A DNA stretch of 33,170 bases from Tannerella sp. (GTDB taxonomy: Bacteria > Bacteroidota > Bacteroidia > Bacteroidales > Tannerellaceae). Location: NCBI GenBank assembly GCA_031260575.1, contig JAIRJR010000246.1, positions 1 through 33,170 on the forward strand. Direction: 5' to 3'. Below the pieces are notes generated by a model. It made no database searches. It was given only the letters and a program-made list of their open reading frames with translations, and was not told the origin of the DNA. Shown here piece after piece: positions 10,634-21,700 of this stretch (its first letter is position 1; every line of letters begins with the position of its first letter). The position numbers and the translations under genes are program-made.

Positions 10634-10760
10634 CAAAAAAACAGCACTGGAATCGCTGATACTTGAACAAATCCGCCAATTCAAACGGCAAATCCTGCCT
10701 AACGGGAAGGTATTACTTTTCGGTTCACTGTCATGGGGCGATGTACACCTATTTCATTAA
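10629..10760 (+). pseudogene. Truncated remnant of a nucleotidyltransferase (MNT/KNTase-like) domain gene
   Basis: Translation FCKKTALESLILEQIRQFKRQILPNGKVLLFGSLSWGDVHLFH*. It resembles the N-terminus of Bacteroidetes nucleotidyltransferase-domain proteins (...LLPxGxVxLFGSxARGDA...) and stops before the catalytic DxD. No ATG. Confidence 0.55.
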
Positions 10761-10778
10761 CAAATAAATAAACGATAG

Positions 10779-12428
10779 ATGACTTTAAAAGAACTTTTCG
10801 ACCGGAGTTGCGTTCAATACGCCGAGCGTATCGCTATATCCTTTGTGAACGGTACACCGATGACCTATTCGGAAATGGGGCAGGAAGTAAATAAAACGAT
10901 TACATTGCTTTGCCGTATGGGTATCTGTAAAGGCGACCGGGTAGCCATTCTGAGCAGCAATATGCCCAATTGGTGCATTACCTATTTTGCCATCACAGGC
11001 ATGGGGGCGATTGTTGTGCCCATCCTTCCGGATTTTCATTCCGAAGAAGTGCAAAGTATCCTTCAACATTCGGGCTGCAAGGCAATTTTTGTTTCTCAAA
11101 AATTGCTGGCAAGCATTGCCGGTTTGCAAAATGAAACACTGAGCCATGTGATTGCCATTGAGGATTTTTCGATGCTTTCGGGCGAATTGGCGGAAAAGCC
11201 TATCGCCTCTGAAGAATTGCCTGTCGACTCGGACACGGCCTCCATCATCTATACTTCGGGCACGACCGGCCGATCGAAAGGCGTGATGCTTAGTCACCAC
11301 AATATAACCGTCAACGCCGTGATGTGCCTGCAAGTACAGGATGTAAACCTGAACGATGTGTTGCTTTCGATCCTGCCCCTGTCGCACACCTACGAAAACA
11401 CCATCGCTTTCATCCTGCCCATTATGCAAGGTGCGTCTATTTATTACTTGGAAAAACCGCCAACGGCAAGTGTGTTGGTGCCGGCATTGGAAAAAGTGCG
11501 TCCGACCACCATGTTGAGCGTTCCATTGGTCATTGAGAAAATATACCGTAATCAGGTACAGGCTAAATTTACGCGGACAAAACTTTTGAGCGCTTTGTAC
11601 GAAAATGTCGTGCCGTTCCGGAAGCTTGTTCATTATCTTGCAGGCATAAAACTGAAGAAAACGTTTGGGGGACGGTTGCGTTTCTTCGGTGTGGGCGGCG
11701 CCAAGATTGACCCTGTTGTGGAACGTTTCCTCCGCGAAGCCCGCTTCCCGTATGCAATCGGTTACGGCCTTACGGAAACTGCTCCGTTGATTGCCGGCGC
11801 CAATCCGTCGAAGACCCGTTTCCAGGCCATTGGACCTGCGTTGGAAGGGGTGGAAATGAAGATTGTTAACCCGGATGCACGTACCGGCTTAGGTGAAGTG
11901 GTTTGCAAAGGCGAAAACGTGATGCAGGGCTATTACCGCGACCCGGAACTGACCCGAAGCGTATTTACCGACGACGGATTTTTCCGTACGGGCGACCTCG
12001 GCTGTTTTGACAAACACCGGTACCTTTCCCTCAAAGGCCGTCTGAAAAGCATGATTGTGGGCGCAAGCGGCGAAAATATCTATCCCGAAGATATCGAGTC
12101 GATAATCAATAACGTACGGGGTGTATTGGAATCATTGGTACTCGAGAAAAAAGGCAAGTTGGTGGCTATGGTACACCTCAATATGGAGGAATTGGAAAAG
12201 AGTTACCTGCAGGCGCGTGACAATGCCATCCAATATATCAGCGACAAAAAAGATGAATGGAACAAGCAAAAGGAAGAGTGCAACAAACACTTAGAGGGTT
12301 ATCTTGAGGAGCTGAAAAATAATGTAAACCATCGCGTTAACCGGTTCTCGCAAATACATTCGATCATAGTTGTTCCCGATCCTTTCGAGAAAACGCCGAC
12401 CCAAAAGATTAAGAGGTATTTGTATTGA
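10779..12428 (+). CDS. Long-chain fatty-acid--CoA ligase (AMP-dependent synthetase)
   Basis: IIYTSGTTGRSKGVMLSHHN, AIGYGLTETAPLI, FFRTGDLG, LKGRLKSMIVGASGENIYPEDIE; ANL-superfamily motifs. Confidence 0.95.
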   Translation: MTLKELFDRSCVQYAERIAISFVNGTPMTYSEMGQEVNKTITLLCRMGICKGDRVAILSSNMPNWCITYFAITGMGAIVVPILPDFHSEEVQSILQHSGCKAIFVSQKLLASIAGLQNETLSHVIAIEDFSMLSGELAEKPIASEELPVDSDTASIIYTSGTTGRSKGVMLSHHNITVNAVMCLQVQDVNLNDVLLSILPLSHTYENTIAFILPIMQGASIYYLEKPPTASVLVPALEKVRPTTMLSVPLVIEKIYRNQVQAKFTRTKLLSALYENVVPFRKLVHYLAGIKLKKTFGGRLRFFGVGGAKIDPVVERFLREARFPYAIGYGLTETAPLIAGANPSKTRFQAIGPALEGVEMKIVNPDARTGLGEVVCKGENVMQGYYRDPELTRSVFTDDGFFRTGDLGCFDKHRYLSLKGRLKSMIVGASGENIYPEDIESIINNVRGVLESLVLEKKGKLVAMVHLNMEELEKSYLQARDNAIQYISDKKDEWNKQKEECNKHLEGYLEELKNNVNHRVNRFSQIHSIIVVPDPFEKTPTQKIKRYLY

Positions 12429-12447
12429 TAGGATTTCTATTTCTTTA

Positions 12448-12522
12448 CCGAATTTGAAATTCGGGCGGGTTTTGCGGCGGCATTACAAATGCCGCCGAAC
12501 ACAGACGGATCATGATCCGTCT
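12448..12522. repeat. Cluster of three tandem perfect palindromes (REP-like hairpins) between convergent genes
   Basis: CCGAATTTGAAATTCGG (12448-12464), CGGCGGCATTACAAATGCCGCCG (12475-12497) and AGACGGATCATGATCCGTCT (12503-12522); every arm base pairs. Confidence 0.85.
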
Positions 12523-12529
12523 CTACATT

Positions 12530-13891
12530 TTATCGAACCTTACACAACAGTTCGTCCCATGTCACTTTCTGCTGTTCGCCTGTGGTCATATCTTTCAGTT
12601 GGACAACTTGTCCGGCGATTTCGTTTGCTCCGACTAAGGCGACAAACGGTATTTTTTTGGAATCGGCATAACTCATTTGTTTTTTCATCTTGACCGAATC
12701 GGGATAAATCTCCGTACTGATACTTTCTTGCCTTAAACGGCTGATAAGCGGAAGCAAATACATCGCTTCCTTTTCTCCGAAATTGACAAACATCAACCGG
12801 GTGGTTTGCTGTGTATTAACAGGATATAGATCAAGTTGATTCAATACATCAAAAATCCGGTCGGCGCCGAACGAGATACCCACACCCGACAGTCCGTCCA
12901 TTCCAAAAACACCTGTCAGATTGTCGTAACGACCGCCTCCAACGATACTGCCCATCTCCACATCAAGCGCTTTTACTTCGAAAATTGAGCCTGTATAATA
13001 ACTTAGCCCGCGTGCAAGCGTCAAATCCAATTCGACAACAGCCGTCAAAGGCAGATGTTCAATCCGGTCAAGGATATACTTCATTTCATCCACCCCTTTT
13101 AATCCGGCTTCCGAGTATTTCATCAAATCCGGCAGGATTGCAATTTTTTCACGATTCGTCCCTTTCAGCGTGATTACCGGTTGCAGATTGGCAATCGCTT
13201 CTTCCGTTAATCCTTTGCTGCGAAGTTCCTCATTGACTTTTTCCGGGCCGATTTTATCCAATTTATCAATCGCGATGGTGATATCAACTGTTTTTCCGGC
13301 TTCTCCGATAATCTCCGAAATGCCGGAAAGTATTTTTCGGTTATTCAGTTTGATGCAAACCCGGATACCGAAACGGCGGAAAACATCGTCTATGATTTGA
13401 ATCATTTCGACTTCATTCAATAAAGAATCCGACCCGACGACGTCGACATCACATTGATAAAATTCACGGTATCGTCCTTTCTGTGGCCTGTCGGCACGCC
13501 AAACGGGTTGTATCTGGTAGCGCCGGAACGGAAACGAAATCTCGTTGTAATGCTGCACCACAAAACGGGCAAAAGGAACCGTCAGGTCGTACCTAAGCCC
13601 TTTTTCACATAGTTTAGCGGATAGTTGAGTGGCGTTTTTCGCGTCTAATTCCTCGTCGGAGACTTTCGAAAGAAAATCGCCCGAATTTAGGATTTTAAAT
13701 AGCAACTTATCGCCCTCTTCGCCATATTTTCCCATCAGTGTGGAAAGATTTTCCATGGCCGGGGTTTCGATTTGTTGAAATCCGAAAAGGTGAAATACAT
13801 CTCGAATGGTTTGAAAGATGTAATTGCGTTTCACCATATTTTCGGGCGAAAAGTCGCGCGTCCCTTGCGGAATCGAAGGTTTTTGCTTCAT
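12530..13891 (-). CDS. hisS: Histidine--tRNA ligase
   Basis: [78 protein letters not shown]; class II HisRS motifs. Confidence 0.97.
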   Translation of the reverse strand: MKQKPSIPQGTRDFSPENMVKRNYIFQTIRDVFHLFGFQQIETPAMENLSTLMGKYGEEGDKLLFKILNSGDFLSKVSDEELDAKNATQLSAKLCEKGLRYDLTVPFARFVVQHYNEISFPFRRYQIQPVWRADRPQKGRYREFYQCDVDVVGSDSLLNEVEMIQIIDDVFRRFGIRVCIKLNNRKILSGISEIIGEAGKTVDITIAIDKLDKIGPEKVNEELRSKGLTEEAIANLQPVITLKGTNREKIAILPDLMKYSEAGLKGVDEMKYILDRIEHLPLTAVVELDLTLARGLSYYTGSIFEVKALDVEMGSIVGGGRYDNLTGVFGMDGLSGVGISFGADRIFDVLNQLDLYPVNTQQTTRLMFVNFGEKEAMYLLPLISRLRQESISTEIYPDSVKMKKQMSYADSKKIPFVALVGANEIAGQVVQLKDMTTGEQQKVTWDELLCKVR

Positions 13892-13894
13892 GGA

Positions 13895-14593
13895 TTAATT
13901 TCGTCTTCCGCCCAGAAAAATCATCACATAATACAGTAAAGTAGCCAGTGAACCCAGCGCTGCCACCACGTATGTATATGCTGCCGAGCGCAGTGCATCT
14001 TCTGCCTGTCCCTGTGTTTGCATATTGGTGATGCCGGTGCTTCTCAGCCATACCAAAGCCCGATGGCTTGCGTTGATCTCAACGGGAAGGGTGATAAAAC
14101 TGAATAAAGTCGTACAGGCAAACAAAACGATACCTGCCAATAAGAGTTGAGGAAATGAATTGATTAAAAGCATCCCTCCAAGCAATATCCATTGTACGAT
14201 ATTGGAAGAAAAACTAACAACCGGAACCAGCATGGAGCGTAGTTGCAACGGAGCGTATGCTTTTGCATGTTGAATGGCATGTCCGCACTCGTGGGCGGCA
14301 ACGGCGGCGGCGGCAATGCTGTTTGTCATATATACCGGCTCGCTCAGGTTTACCGTTTTGGCAGCCGGATTGTAATGGTCGGTCAGATGACCCGGTGTTG
14401 ACGTAACTTTCACGTCGTAAATGCCGTTGTCGCGCAGCATTTGTTCAGCTACTTCCCTTCCTGTCAGTCCGGCAGGCAGCCGGATTTGAGAATATTTTTT
14501 AAATTTGGATTTCAACGAAGCTGAAACCAACCAGCTTGCCAAGGCTATACCTATAAATATAATCCAATATAAATTCATTGATGTCATGACCAT
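13895..14593 (-). CDS. Zinc metallopeptidase, YugP-like membrane protein
   Basis: HECGHAIQHAKAYAPLQLRSMLVP (HExxH), multiple TM segments, VEINASHRALVWL. Confidence 0.9.
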   Translation of the reverse strand: MVMTSMNLYWIIFIGIALASWLVSASLKSKFKKYSQIRLPAGLTGREVAEQMLRDNGIYDVKVTSTPGHLTDHYNPAAKTVNLSEPVYMTNSIAAAAVAAHECGHAIQHAKAYAPLQLRSMLVPVVSFSSNIVQWILLGGMLLINSFPQLLLAGIVLFACTTLFSFITLPVEINASHRALVWLRSTGITNMQTQGQAEDALRSAAYTYVVAALGSLATLLYYVMIFLGGRRN

Positions 14594-14738
14594 AATACTT
14601 TTGTTTTTAATTATTCATTCTATATCTACTTGCAAAAAGCTTGCCAATTATAATAAATTCAGTCTACTTGAAGATGTTTTCGACAAAGACAGTTGTTTTT
14701 TGACGAAAAACCGACTGAAATGCTTTGACCTGAAATGG

Positions 14739-16016
14739 TCAAGAATCTTCCGAATAACGCATAATCGTCTGCTCCCTGTCCGGCCCAACCGATACGATAT
14801 GAATCTGTAAGTCTAATTCTTCTTCCAGAAAAGACAGGTAGGCATTAAATTCCTCCGGAAATTCATTTTCACTTTGCATTTTTGTCATGTCGGTCTGCCA
14901 TCCGGGCAGTTCTATATAAACAGGTTCAATAGAGACTTCGGCTATATCGAACGGGAATTCCGTCACTTCATTGCCGTCAATGCGATAAGCGACACATGCT
15001 TTAATCATTTCGAATGGATCCAAGACATCGCTTTTCATCATAATCAGTTTGGTAACGCCATTGAGCATGATGGAATACCGGAGCGCCACCAAATCAATCC
15101 AACCGCAACGGCGGCGGCGTCCGGTCACGGAGCCGAACTCATTGCCCCGTTCGCATATTGTATCTCCTGTTTGACCGGTCAATTCGGTAGGGAAGGGGCC
15201 GCTTCCTACACGGGTACAATAGGCTTTCATGATACCATAAACTTCACCGATCAAGCGCGGAGCAACACCCAAACCCGAACAACACCCTGCACAAATTGTG
15301 TTGGATGACGTCACAAAAGGATATGAACCGAAATCAATATCGAGCATAGTTCCCTGTGCGCCTTCAGCCAATACCGATTTCCCTTCCTTGATCAGGTGGT
15401 TGACCATATGTTCGCTATCAATCAACCGGAAAGTTTTGAGGTATTCGAGTGATTCAAACCAGCGGGTTTCAAGTTCGGCAATGTCATACTCGTAGTTCAA
15501 GGCACGCAAAATGACTTCATGTTTTGCTTTGGCTGCGACATATTTTGAATCGAAATGATGAAATAAGTCGCCGACACGTAGTCCTGTGCGGCCAACCTTG
15601 TCGGTATACACCGGTCCGATACCCTTACCGGTGGTTCCTAACTTGCCGCTTCCTTTGGAGGCTTCGTTCGCTGCATCGAGCATCCGGTGCGTTGGCAAAA
15701 TCAGATGCGCTTTTTTTGAAATAAACAATCGTTGTTTAATGTCATGCCCGCTTTTCAACAGGCTTTCTGTCTCTTCCATGAATAATAACGGATCTAATAC
15801 CACTCCGTTACCGATAATATTTATCTTATCTCCCTGAAAGATTCCGGATGGAATGGAACGAAGGACAAACTTCTTTCCGCCAAAATGCAAGGTGTGTCCG
15901 GCATTAGGCCCTCCCTGAAACCTGGTAATCACATCATATTTAGGTGTTAATACATCGACGATTTTTCCTTTGCCCTCATCGCCCCATTGTAAACCTAATA
16001 ATACATCCATTTTCAT
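14739..16016 (-). CDS. purA: Adenylosuccinate synthetase
   Basis: VLLGLQWGDEGKGKIVDVLTPKYDVITRFQGGPNAGHT; KGIGPVYTDKVGRTGLRVGDL; GRRRRCGWIDLVALRY. Confidence 0.98.
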   Translation of the reverse strand: MKMDVLLGLQWGDEGKGKIVDVLTPKYDVITRFQGGPNAGHTLHFGGKKFVLRSIPSGIFQGDKINIIGNGVVLDPLLFMEETESLLKSGHDIKQRLFISKKAHLILPTHRMLDAANEASKGSGKLGTTGKGIGPVYTDKVGRTGLRVGDLFHHFDSKYVAAKAKHEVILRALNYEYDIAELETRWFESLEYLKTFRLIDSEHMVNHLIKEGKSVLAEGAQGTMLDIDFGSYPFVTSSNTICAGCCSGLGVAPRLIGEVYGIMKAYCTRVGSGPFPTELTGQTGDTICERGNEFGSVTGRRRRCGWIDLVALRYSIMLNGVTKLIMMKSDVLDPFEMIKACVAYRIDGNEVTEFPFDIAEVSIEPVYIELPGWQTDMTKMQSENEFPEEFNAYLSFLEEELDLQIHIVSVGPDREQTIMRYSEDS

Positions 16017-16118
16017 CTGTTATTATTGTATCTTGTTATCTTATAATCATTTCACAAGGATAGCCCTCCCCGGTATTTCAATCATCGCCATCACATAAAC
16101 CACACGATAATCGGAAAT

Positions 16119-16592
16119 TTATTTCGCCTTCTTCTGAAGCGTCAACCTGAATTTGCATTTCGAGCACATACCGTAAATCGTTAATGAATGATACTCGTGC
16201 GTAAACTTGGCGATTTTGAGATTGGCAATTTCTTTTGGTATTTTTTCGTTCTTAAATTCCTTGACTGCAGAACAATACGCACAAACTGCATGATGATGTG
16301 TTGCGGCTACATTTTTTAATTCATACTGCACAAGTTGGGAAGAAAACGAATGACGTACCACCAAGCCGGCATCCATCAGCAAATCAATGATATTGTATAT
16401 CGATGCCCGGCTGACGTGGAAATTGTGATCTTCCATCCGTCGCCAAATCATCTCCACATCGAAATGCCCTCGAAAATGACAGATATGCTCCAAAATCGTA
16501 AAGCGTACGGTTGATTTTCGAAGCGCTTTTTCCGTTAGGTATTGGGTAAATGCATCCCGTATCTTATTGGCATCATATAATCCCGAACTCAT
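16119..16592 (-). CDS. Fur-family transcriptional regulator
   Basis: Winged-helix VSRASIYNIIDLLMDAGLV; HHHAVCAYCSAVKEF and CSKCKF zinc motifs. Confidence 0.92.
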   Translation of the reverse strand: MSSGLYDANKIRDAFTQYLTEKALRKSTVRFTILEHICHFRGHFDVEMIWRRMEDHNFHVSRASIYNIIDLLMDAGLVVRHSFSSQLVQYELKNVAATHHHAVCAYCSAVKEFKNEKIPKEIANLKIAKFTHEYHSLTIYGMCSKCKFRLTLQKKAK

Positions 16593-16601
16593 CGCCTAAC
16601 C

Positions 16602-18638
16602 TTAATTATATGCCGGAAGGAAAGAATAATTCTTTCCGTAACGCAACATCTGTTCAACATAACTTTCCGAATAATCCATTACAATGTCAGATACATCACC
16701 TGCATTGTTCTGAATCACTTTCATCACCGGATTGACAAATCCTTTATATGGAGCCAGATTTAACAAATTATAACGTTCCAGCACTTCGGCATGTAATGCA
16801 GGATTTACTTTGACGCCATACGTTTCGACAAGTTGTTTGCCTGCTTCAAAATCTCCTTCACTTTTGATTCGTTGTACTTCGGATAATAATGTGCCAAACA
16901 AACTGCGTAGTTTGTTGTAATCGTTAACCACAACGTATGTTTTACCTTCGCGCTTCCTCAATTCAGTCACGTTGTCGGCAATTCCTTTTTCGAATACCCA
17001 ACTTGCGACCAATTGACGGTTGCGCATATGCGCTTGTTCGACATTTTTTCCGGGTTCGATACGTACCAATTGGGTCATCAACCCGTTCATCATATATTTG
17101 TAATATTCGGATTTGTAAGCTTCTTCGTCCGGCAAAAGCCCCAATTCGATCATCTTGGGATCAGCCAGATAATATAGCGCAAACAAGTCGGCTCGCGCTT
17201 CCTCCAGTGCAGATCCGTAGGCTTTCAGTGCATCGGGACTCACGTCCGGAAGGATTTGGCCTGACCCATGCCCAAGACATTCATGTAAATCGGTATGTAA
17301 ATTATCGGATAAAAAGCCATAGAGCGTTATCAATTCGCGCTCGCGGTCGCTCCACACAAATTCCTCCGTGAACCCATTGCCTTGGGATGCTTTATCGTAG
17401 GCTTCGGTAATGTTCTCGATTGTAACGGATTTTGAGCCGTATTCTTTCCGTATCCAATTGCTGTTGGGCAAATTAATACCGATGGGCGTAGCCGGATAGC
17501 AATCGCCTCCCAGCATTGCGACGGTTATTACTTTTGCACTGACTCCCACGACTTCTTTCTTCCTGAACCGGCTGTCGGTAGGTGAGTGGTCTTCAAACCA
17601 TTGGGCATTAGCGCTGATGATTTTTGTCCGCTGTGTGGCTTCGTTATTGATAAAATTTACGATCGACTCCCAACTTGCTTTTAGCCCTAACGGATCGCCG
17701 TAAGTTTCAATAAAACCATTGACAAAATCTACTTCGGAATCCGTATCTTGAAGCCATAGAATGGAATAGGCGTCAAATGTTTTTAAATCGCCTGTCTGAT
17801 AATATGCGATCAACTTTTCGATGACTGCTTTTTGTGCATCATTCTCTGCAAAAGAAATCGCTTTTTGTAGCTCGACCACAATTTTTTCGATCGCATGGGT
17901 ATACAATCCGCCTACTTTCCAGACTTTTTCTACCAACCGGTTATCTTCCTTGACTAACCGGCTGTTTAAACCGTGTGAAACAGGGCGGGGATCTTTTGGG
18001 TCGTTTAGTTTGGCGTAGAATTCTTCAACCTCCTTCATGGTTACTCCTTCGCCGTAATAATGATTGGCGGAAAGGGCAATCAAATCGTGTTCACCGCTTT
18101 GAACCGACCGTTTCGCCATGATTTCCGGTCGAAACATGACCGGTATGATTTCCTGAAGCCATTGGTCTGTCGTTTGTCCCTCACGCAAAGGTAGAAGTGA
18201 CGGGTCGAGCCGGTGGATGCATTGTACGAAAAAGTCGGAAGAGAAACCCGGTACAAACTTATCTTCGGCATAATGATGGTGAATCCCGCTGGAAAACCAG
18301 ACACGTTTCAGATAGATTTCAAGCGATTTAAAATCAACATCCTCTTTATTGCCGTTATAATTTAGATAAACAGCTTCCAAAGCTCGCCGAATGGATAGGT
18401 TGTAACGGTTATTCTGATCAAAAAAGATATCACGCCCCATCAATGCTGCTTCCGATAAATGATAAATAAGTTGTTTTTGCGGCAAAGTAAGCGCCTCAAA
18501 ACCGGAAACCCTGTAACGCAATATTTCGATATCGGCAAAACGGTCGACATGATAGTTGAAATTCTCCGTATTGTCTTGCTTATTATTGCAACACACCATA
18601 GTACATGTTATTGCCATAGATATAAATAAATTTTTCAT
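16602..18638 (-). CDS. Dipeptidyl peptidase III (M49 family), putative lipoprotein
   Basis: HECLGHGSGQ (HExxGH) and EEARADLFALYYL; N-terminus MKNLFISMAITCTMVCCNNKQ. Start chosen at 18638 because a -7 element (18670-18677) lies directly upstream of the longer ORF start at 18668. Confidence 0.92.
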   Translation of the reverse strand: MKNLFISMAITCTMVCCNNKQDNTENFNYHVDRFADIEILRYRVSGFEALTLPQKQLIYHLSEAALMGRDIFFDQNNRYNLSIRRALEAVYLNYNGNKEDVDFKSLEIYLKRVWFSSGIHHHYAEDKFVPGFSSDFFVQCIHRLDPSLLPLREGQTTDQWLQEIIPVMFRPEIMAKRSVQSGEHDLIALSANHYYGEGVTMKEVEEFYAKLNDPKDPRPVSHGLNSRLVKEDNRLVEKVWKVGGLYTHAIEKIVVELQKAISFAENDAQKAVIEKLIAYYQTGDLKTFDAYSILWLQDTDSEVDFVNGFIETYGDPLGLKASWESIVNFINNEATQRTKIISANAQWFEDHSPTDSRFRKKEVVGVSAKVITVAMLGGDCYPATPIGINLPNSNWIRKEYGSKSVTIENITEAYDKASQGNGFTEEFVWSDRERELITLYGFLSDNLHTDLHECLGHGSGQILPDVSPDALKAYGSALEEARADLFALYYLADPKMIELGLLPDEEAYKSEYYKYMMNGLMTQLVRIEPGKNVEQAHMRNRQLVASWVFEKGIADNVTELRKREGKTYVVVNDYNKLRSLFGTLLSEVQRIKSEGDFEAGKQLVETYGVKVNPALHAEVLERYNLLNLAPYKGFVNPVMKVIQNNAGDVSDIVMDYSESYVEQMLRYGKNYSFLPAYN

Positions 18639-18669
18639 GCGAAAATTGTTATCTCTTAGAAATTCCATG

Positions 18670-18677
18670 CAAATATA
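18670..18677 (-). promoter_or_regulatory. Candidate -7 element (TATATTTG) for the DPP III gene
   Basis: CAAATATA on plus, TATATTTG on minus, with an imperfect -33 (ATTG) at 19 nt spacing. Confidence 0.45.
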
Positions 18678-18714
18678 TGCAAAGAAAATGAAATAACAAT
18701 ATTATAGTCTGTGA

Positions 18715-18745
18715 TTCGTTTTATATAATAGTTTTTTTACCTTTG
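18715..18745 (+). promoter_or_regulatory. Candidate promoter TTCG-N19-TACCTTTG for the DUF2723 gene
   Basis: -7 element TACCTTTG at 18738-18745, 30 nt before ATG 18776; TTCG at -33 with 19-nt spacing. Confidence 0.55.
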
Positions 18746-18775
18746 TACCGGAATGTGTTCACATAAACTTTTTTT

Positions 18776-21700
18776 ATGAAACGTTATAGATTAGTAAACA
18801 ATGTATTAGGGTGGCTTCTCTTTGTCATTGCCGCTTTTACATATCTCTCAACGATGGAATCATCAGCCAGTCTGTGGGACTGCGGCGAGTTTATTCTTTC
18901 CGCCTATAAGTTGGAGGTGGGGCATCCGCCCGGCGCTCCGTTTTTTATGCTGACAGGCAATTTGTTTACCCGCCTTGCCTCCGAACCGGCTATGGTACCC
19001 GTAATGGTTAATGCCATGTCGTCGTTGTTTAGCGCGCTGACCATCTTATTTTTATTCTGGAGTGTAACCCATTTGGCACGTCGCATTGTCGTTCAGGATG
19101 AAAAGAAAGAAATGACTTTAGCCCAACTTATTACCATCATGGGATGTGGAGCTGTCGGCGCTTTGGTTTATACTTTTAGCGACACATTTTGGTTTAGCGC
19201 TGTCGAAGGCGAAGTTTATGCCTTTTCATCGCTGTTTACCGCGGTGGTATTCTGGCTGATTTTGAAATGGGAAGATATGGCGGATCAGCCGCATGCCGAC
19301 CGGTGGATTGTGTTGATCGCCTACTTAATGGGGTTGAGTATCGGGGTCCACTTGTTGAATCTGCTTTGTATCCCTGCGATTATCTTGGTATATTATTATA
19401 AGAAATTTCCAAACCCAACGACCAAAGGAACATTGATGGCAATTGCTGTTTCGTTTGTGGTGATTGTGGTGATGATGTATGGTGTCGTACAAGGGCTTGT
19501 GGAGGTTTGCGGATTATTTGAGCTTCTGTTTGTGAACATGTTGGGTATGCCGTACAATTCAGGCGTTTATGTATATGTGTTTATGATTGCCATCGTGTTG
19601 GGTTGGGCAATTTGGGAAACAATGCGTGAGGAAATACATGAAACCCGCATGAAAATTGCTTTTATCCTTTCTGTCGTATTGACAGGTATTCCTTTTTTCG
19701 GTGATGGATATTACATCGGAATTTTGATCGTTGCTGCAATGGTTACAGGTTTGTTTTTTACAAAAGCAGTCATGCGGAAAATCAATGTCAGGATGCTCAA
19801 TACGACGCTTATATCGTTATTTGTCATTGTAATTGGCTACTCTACCTACGCATTGATTCTCATACGTGCGACTGCTGATACGCCTATGAATCAAAATTCG
19901 CCCAGCGATATCTTTACGCTTCGCACGTATCTGGCACGCGAACAATATGGCGCTACTCCGCTGATTTATGGACAGACATACGTTTCAGAGTATAAATACG
20001 AAAGTGATGGAAAAGGAGGCTGGAACGCTGCCATAAAAAATGGCAGCCCCGTTTGGAGGCGTATATTGAAGGAAAATCCGGATGACAAAGACCGTTATTT
20101 TATATCTTCTTATAATCCGAAACCACAATTTGTGGAAGAAACCATGATGTTATTTCCAAGATTATACAGCAATGATCCACGCCATATCGATGCTTATAAA
20201 TCGTGGGTAAACATCAAAGGTGAAACAGTCCGTTTTAACTATCCCGGTGAGATCAAAAGCGTGGTAAAACCTACCTTTGCAGAAAATCTTCATTTCTTTT
20301 TCCAATATCAATTGAATTGGATGTATTGGCGTTATTTCTTATGGAATTTTTCGGGCAGACAAAATGATATTCAAGGCAATGGAGGCATCTTGAACGGAAA
20401 TGCCATCACGGGGATCAAATTCATTGATGAATTTTGGTTGGGCTCTCAGGACAATTTGCCTTATGATATCGTAAACAACAAAGGGCATAATAAATTTTAC
20501 ATGTTACCCTTGTTATTGGGTCTTCTGGGAATTGTCTTTCAGGTATTCAACGGCAGAAAAGGAATCCAAAGTTTTTGGATTACATTTTTCCTTTTCTTTA
20601 TGACCGGTATAGCGATTGTACTCTACTTGAATCAAACGCCCTATCAACCCAGAGAGCGCGATTATGCATACGCAGGTTCGTTTTATGCTTATTGTATTTG
20701 GGTTGGCTTGGGCGTGGCGATTCTGGTTAGGTGGTTGACACAGTACCTTAAAACGCCGGAAACCACGGCTGCAATTTTAGCTTCCGTTCTGTGTTTATTG
20801 GTGCCGATTCAAATGGTTTCCCAGACATGGGACGATCATGACCGTTCAGGACGTACCGTTGCCCGCGATTTCGGATCCAATTATTTGGAGTCGTGCGATG
20901 AAAATGCGATTATCTTTACGAACGGCGACAATGATACATTCCCGTTGTGGTATGCCCAGGAAGTGGAAGGTATCCGTACAGATGTGCGTGTTTGCAATAC
21001 AAGCTATTTACAGACAGACTGGTATACAGATCAGATGAAGCGGCAGGCATACAATTCGGATCCGCTTCCCATCACTTGGACCAAAGCGGAATACATGCAG
21101 GGAACCCGGGATATGGTATATATTATCAACCGCATGCCTCAAGGCGTGGATTTAGGAACGGCTTTGACATTCCTGCGGAGCAATGATCCGAGCACAAAGC
21201 GTATTCCTAATTCAACATATCCGCGCAACCTTGACCATTTCCCTTCGGAAAAATTACTGTTTGCGGTTGATTCAGCCGCTGTAATGAGATATAATGCAAT
21301 CAGTTTGGCAGATACTTCACGGCTTTTAAAAGAAATGGTCATTGACTTATCCGGGCGAACATTCATACCCAAAGAAGCCGTAACCATTCTCGATATGTTG
21401 CATACAAACAACTGGAAACGCCCCATATATTATGCCGCAACAGTCGACCCCAGCCAGTATGTCAATCTGGACAAGTTTTTTCAGAGAACCGGCTTGGCGT
21501 TCAGGATTACTCCCGTCCTTGGCGGACGTGATTTAGACAGCGGTGAGGGTAGACGTACGATTGATACGGAGAAAATGTATGATAATTTGATGAATAAATT
21601 CAAATGGGGAGGCGTGGATCGGCCGGGAGTATATTTGGATGAACAAGTCATGAACATGTGTAAAAGCTACCGTCACCTTTTATTTGGTGATCTGGCTCTT

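Noticed and set aside
10785-11633. 282-aa minus-strand ORF opposite the acyl-CoA ligase
   Set aside because: Shadow ORF fully antisense to a strongly supported ANL-family gene; His/Arg/Gln-rich composition without recognisable motifs.
14725-14742. Possible terminator hairpin TTGACC-tgaaat-GGTCAA at the purA end
   Set aside because: Only 6-bp stem, overlaps the stop codon and lacks a U-tract.
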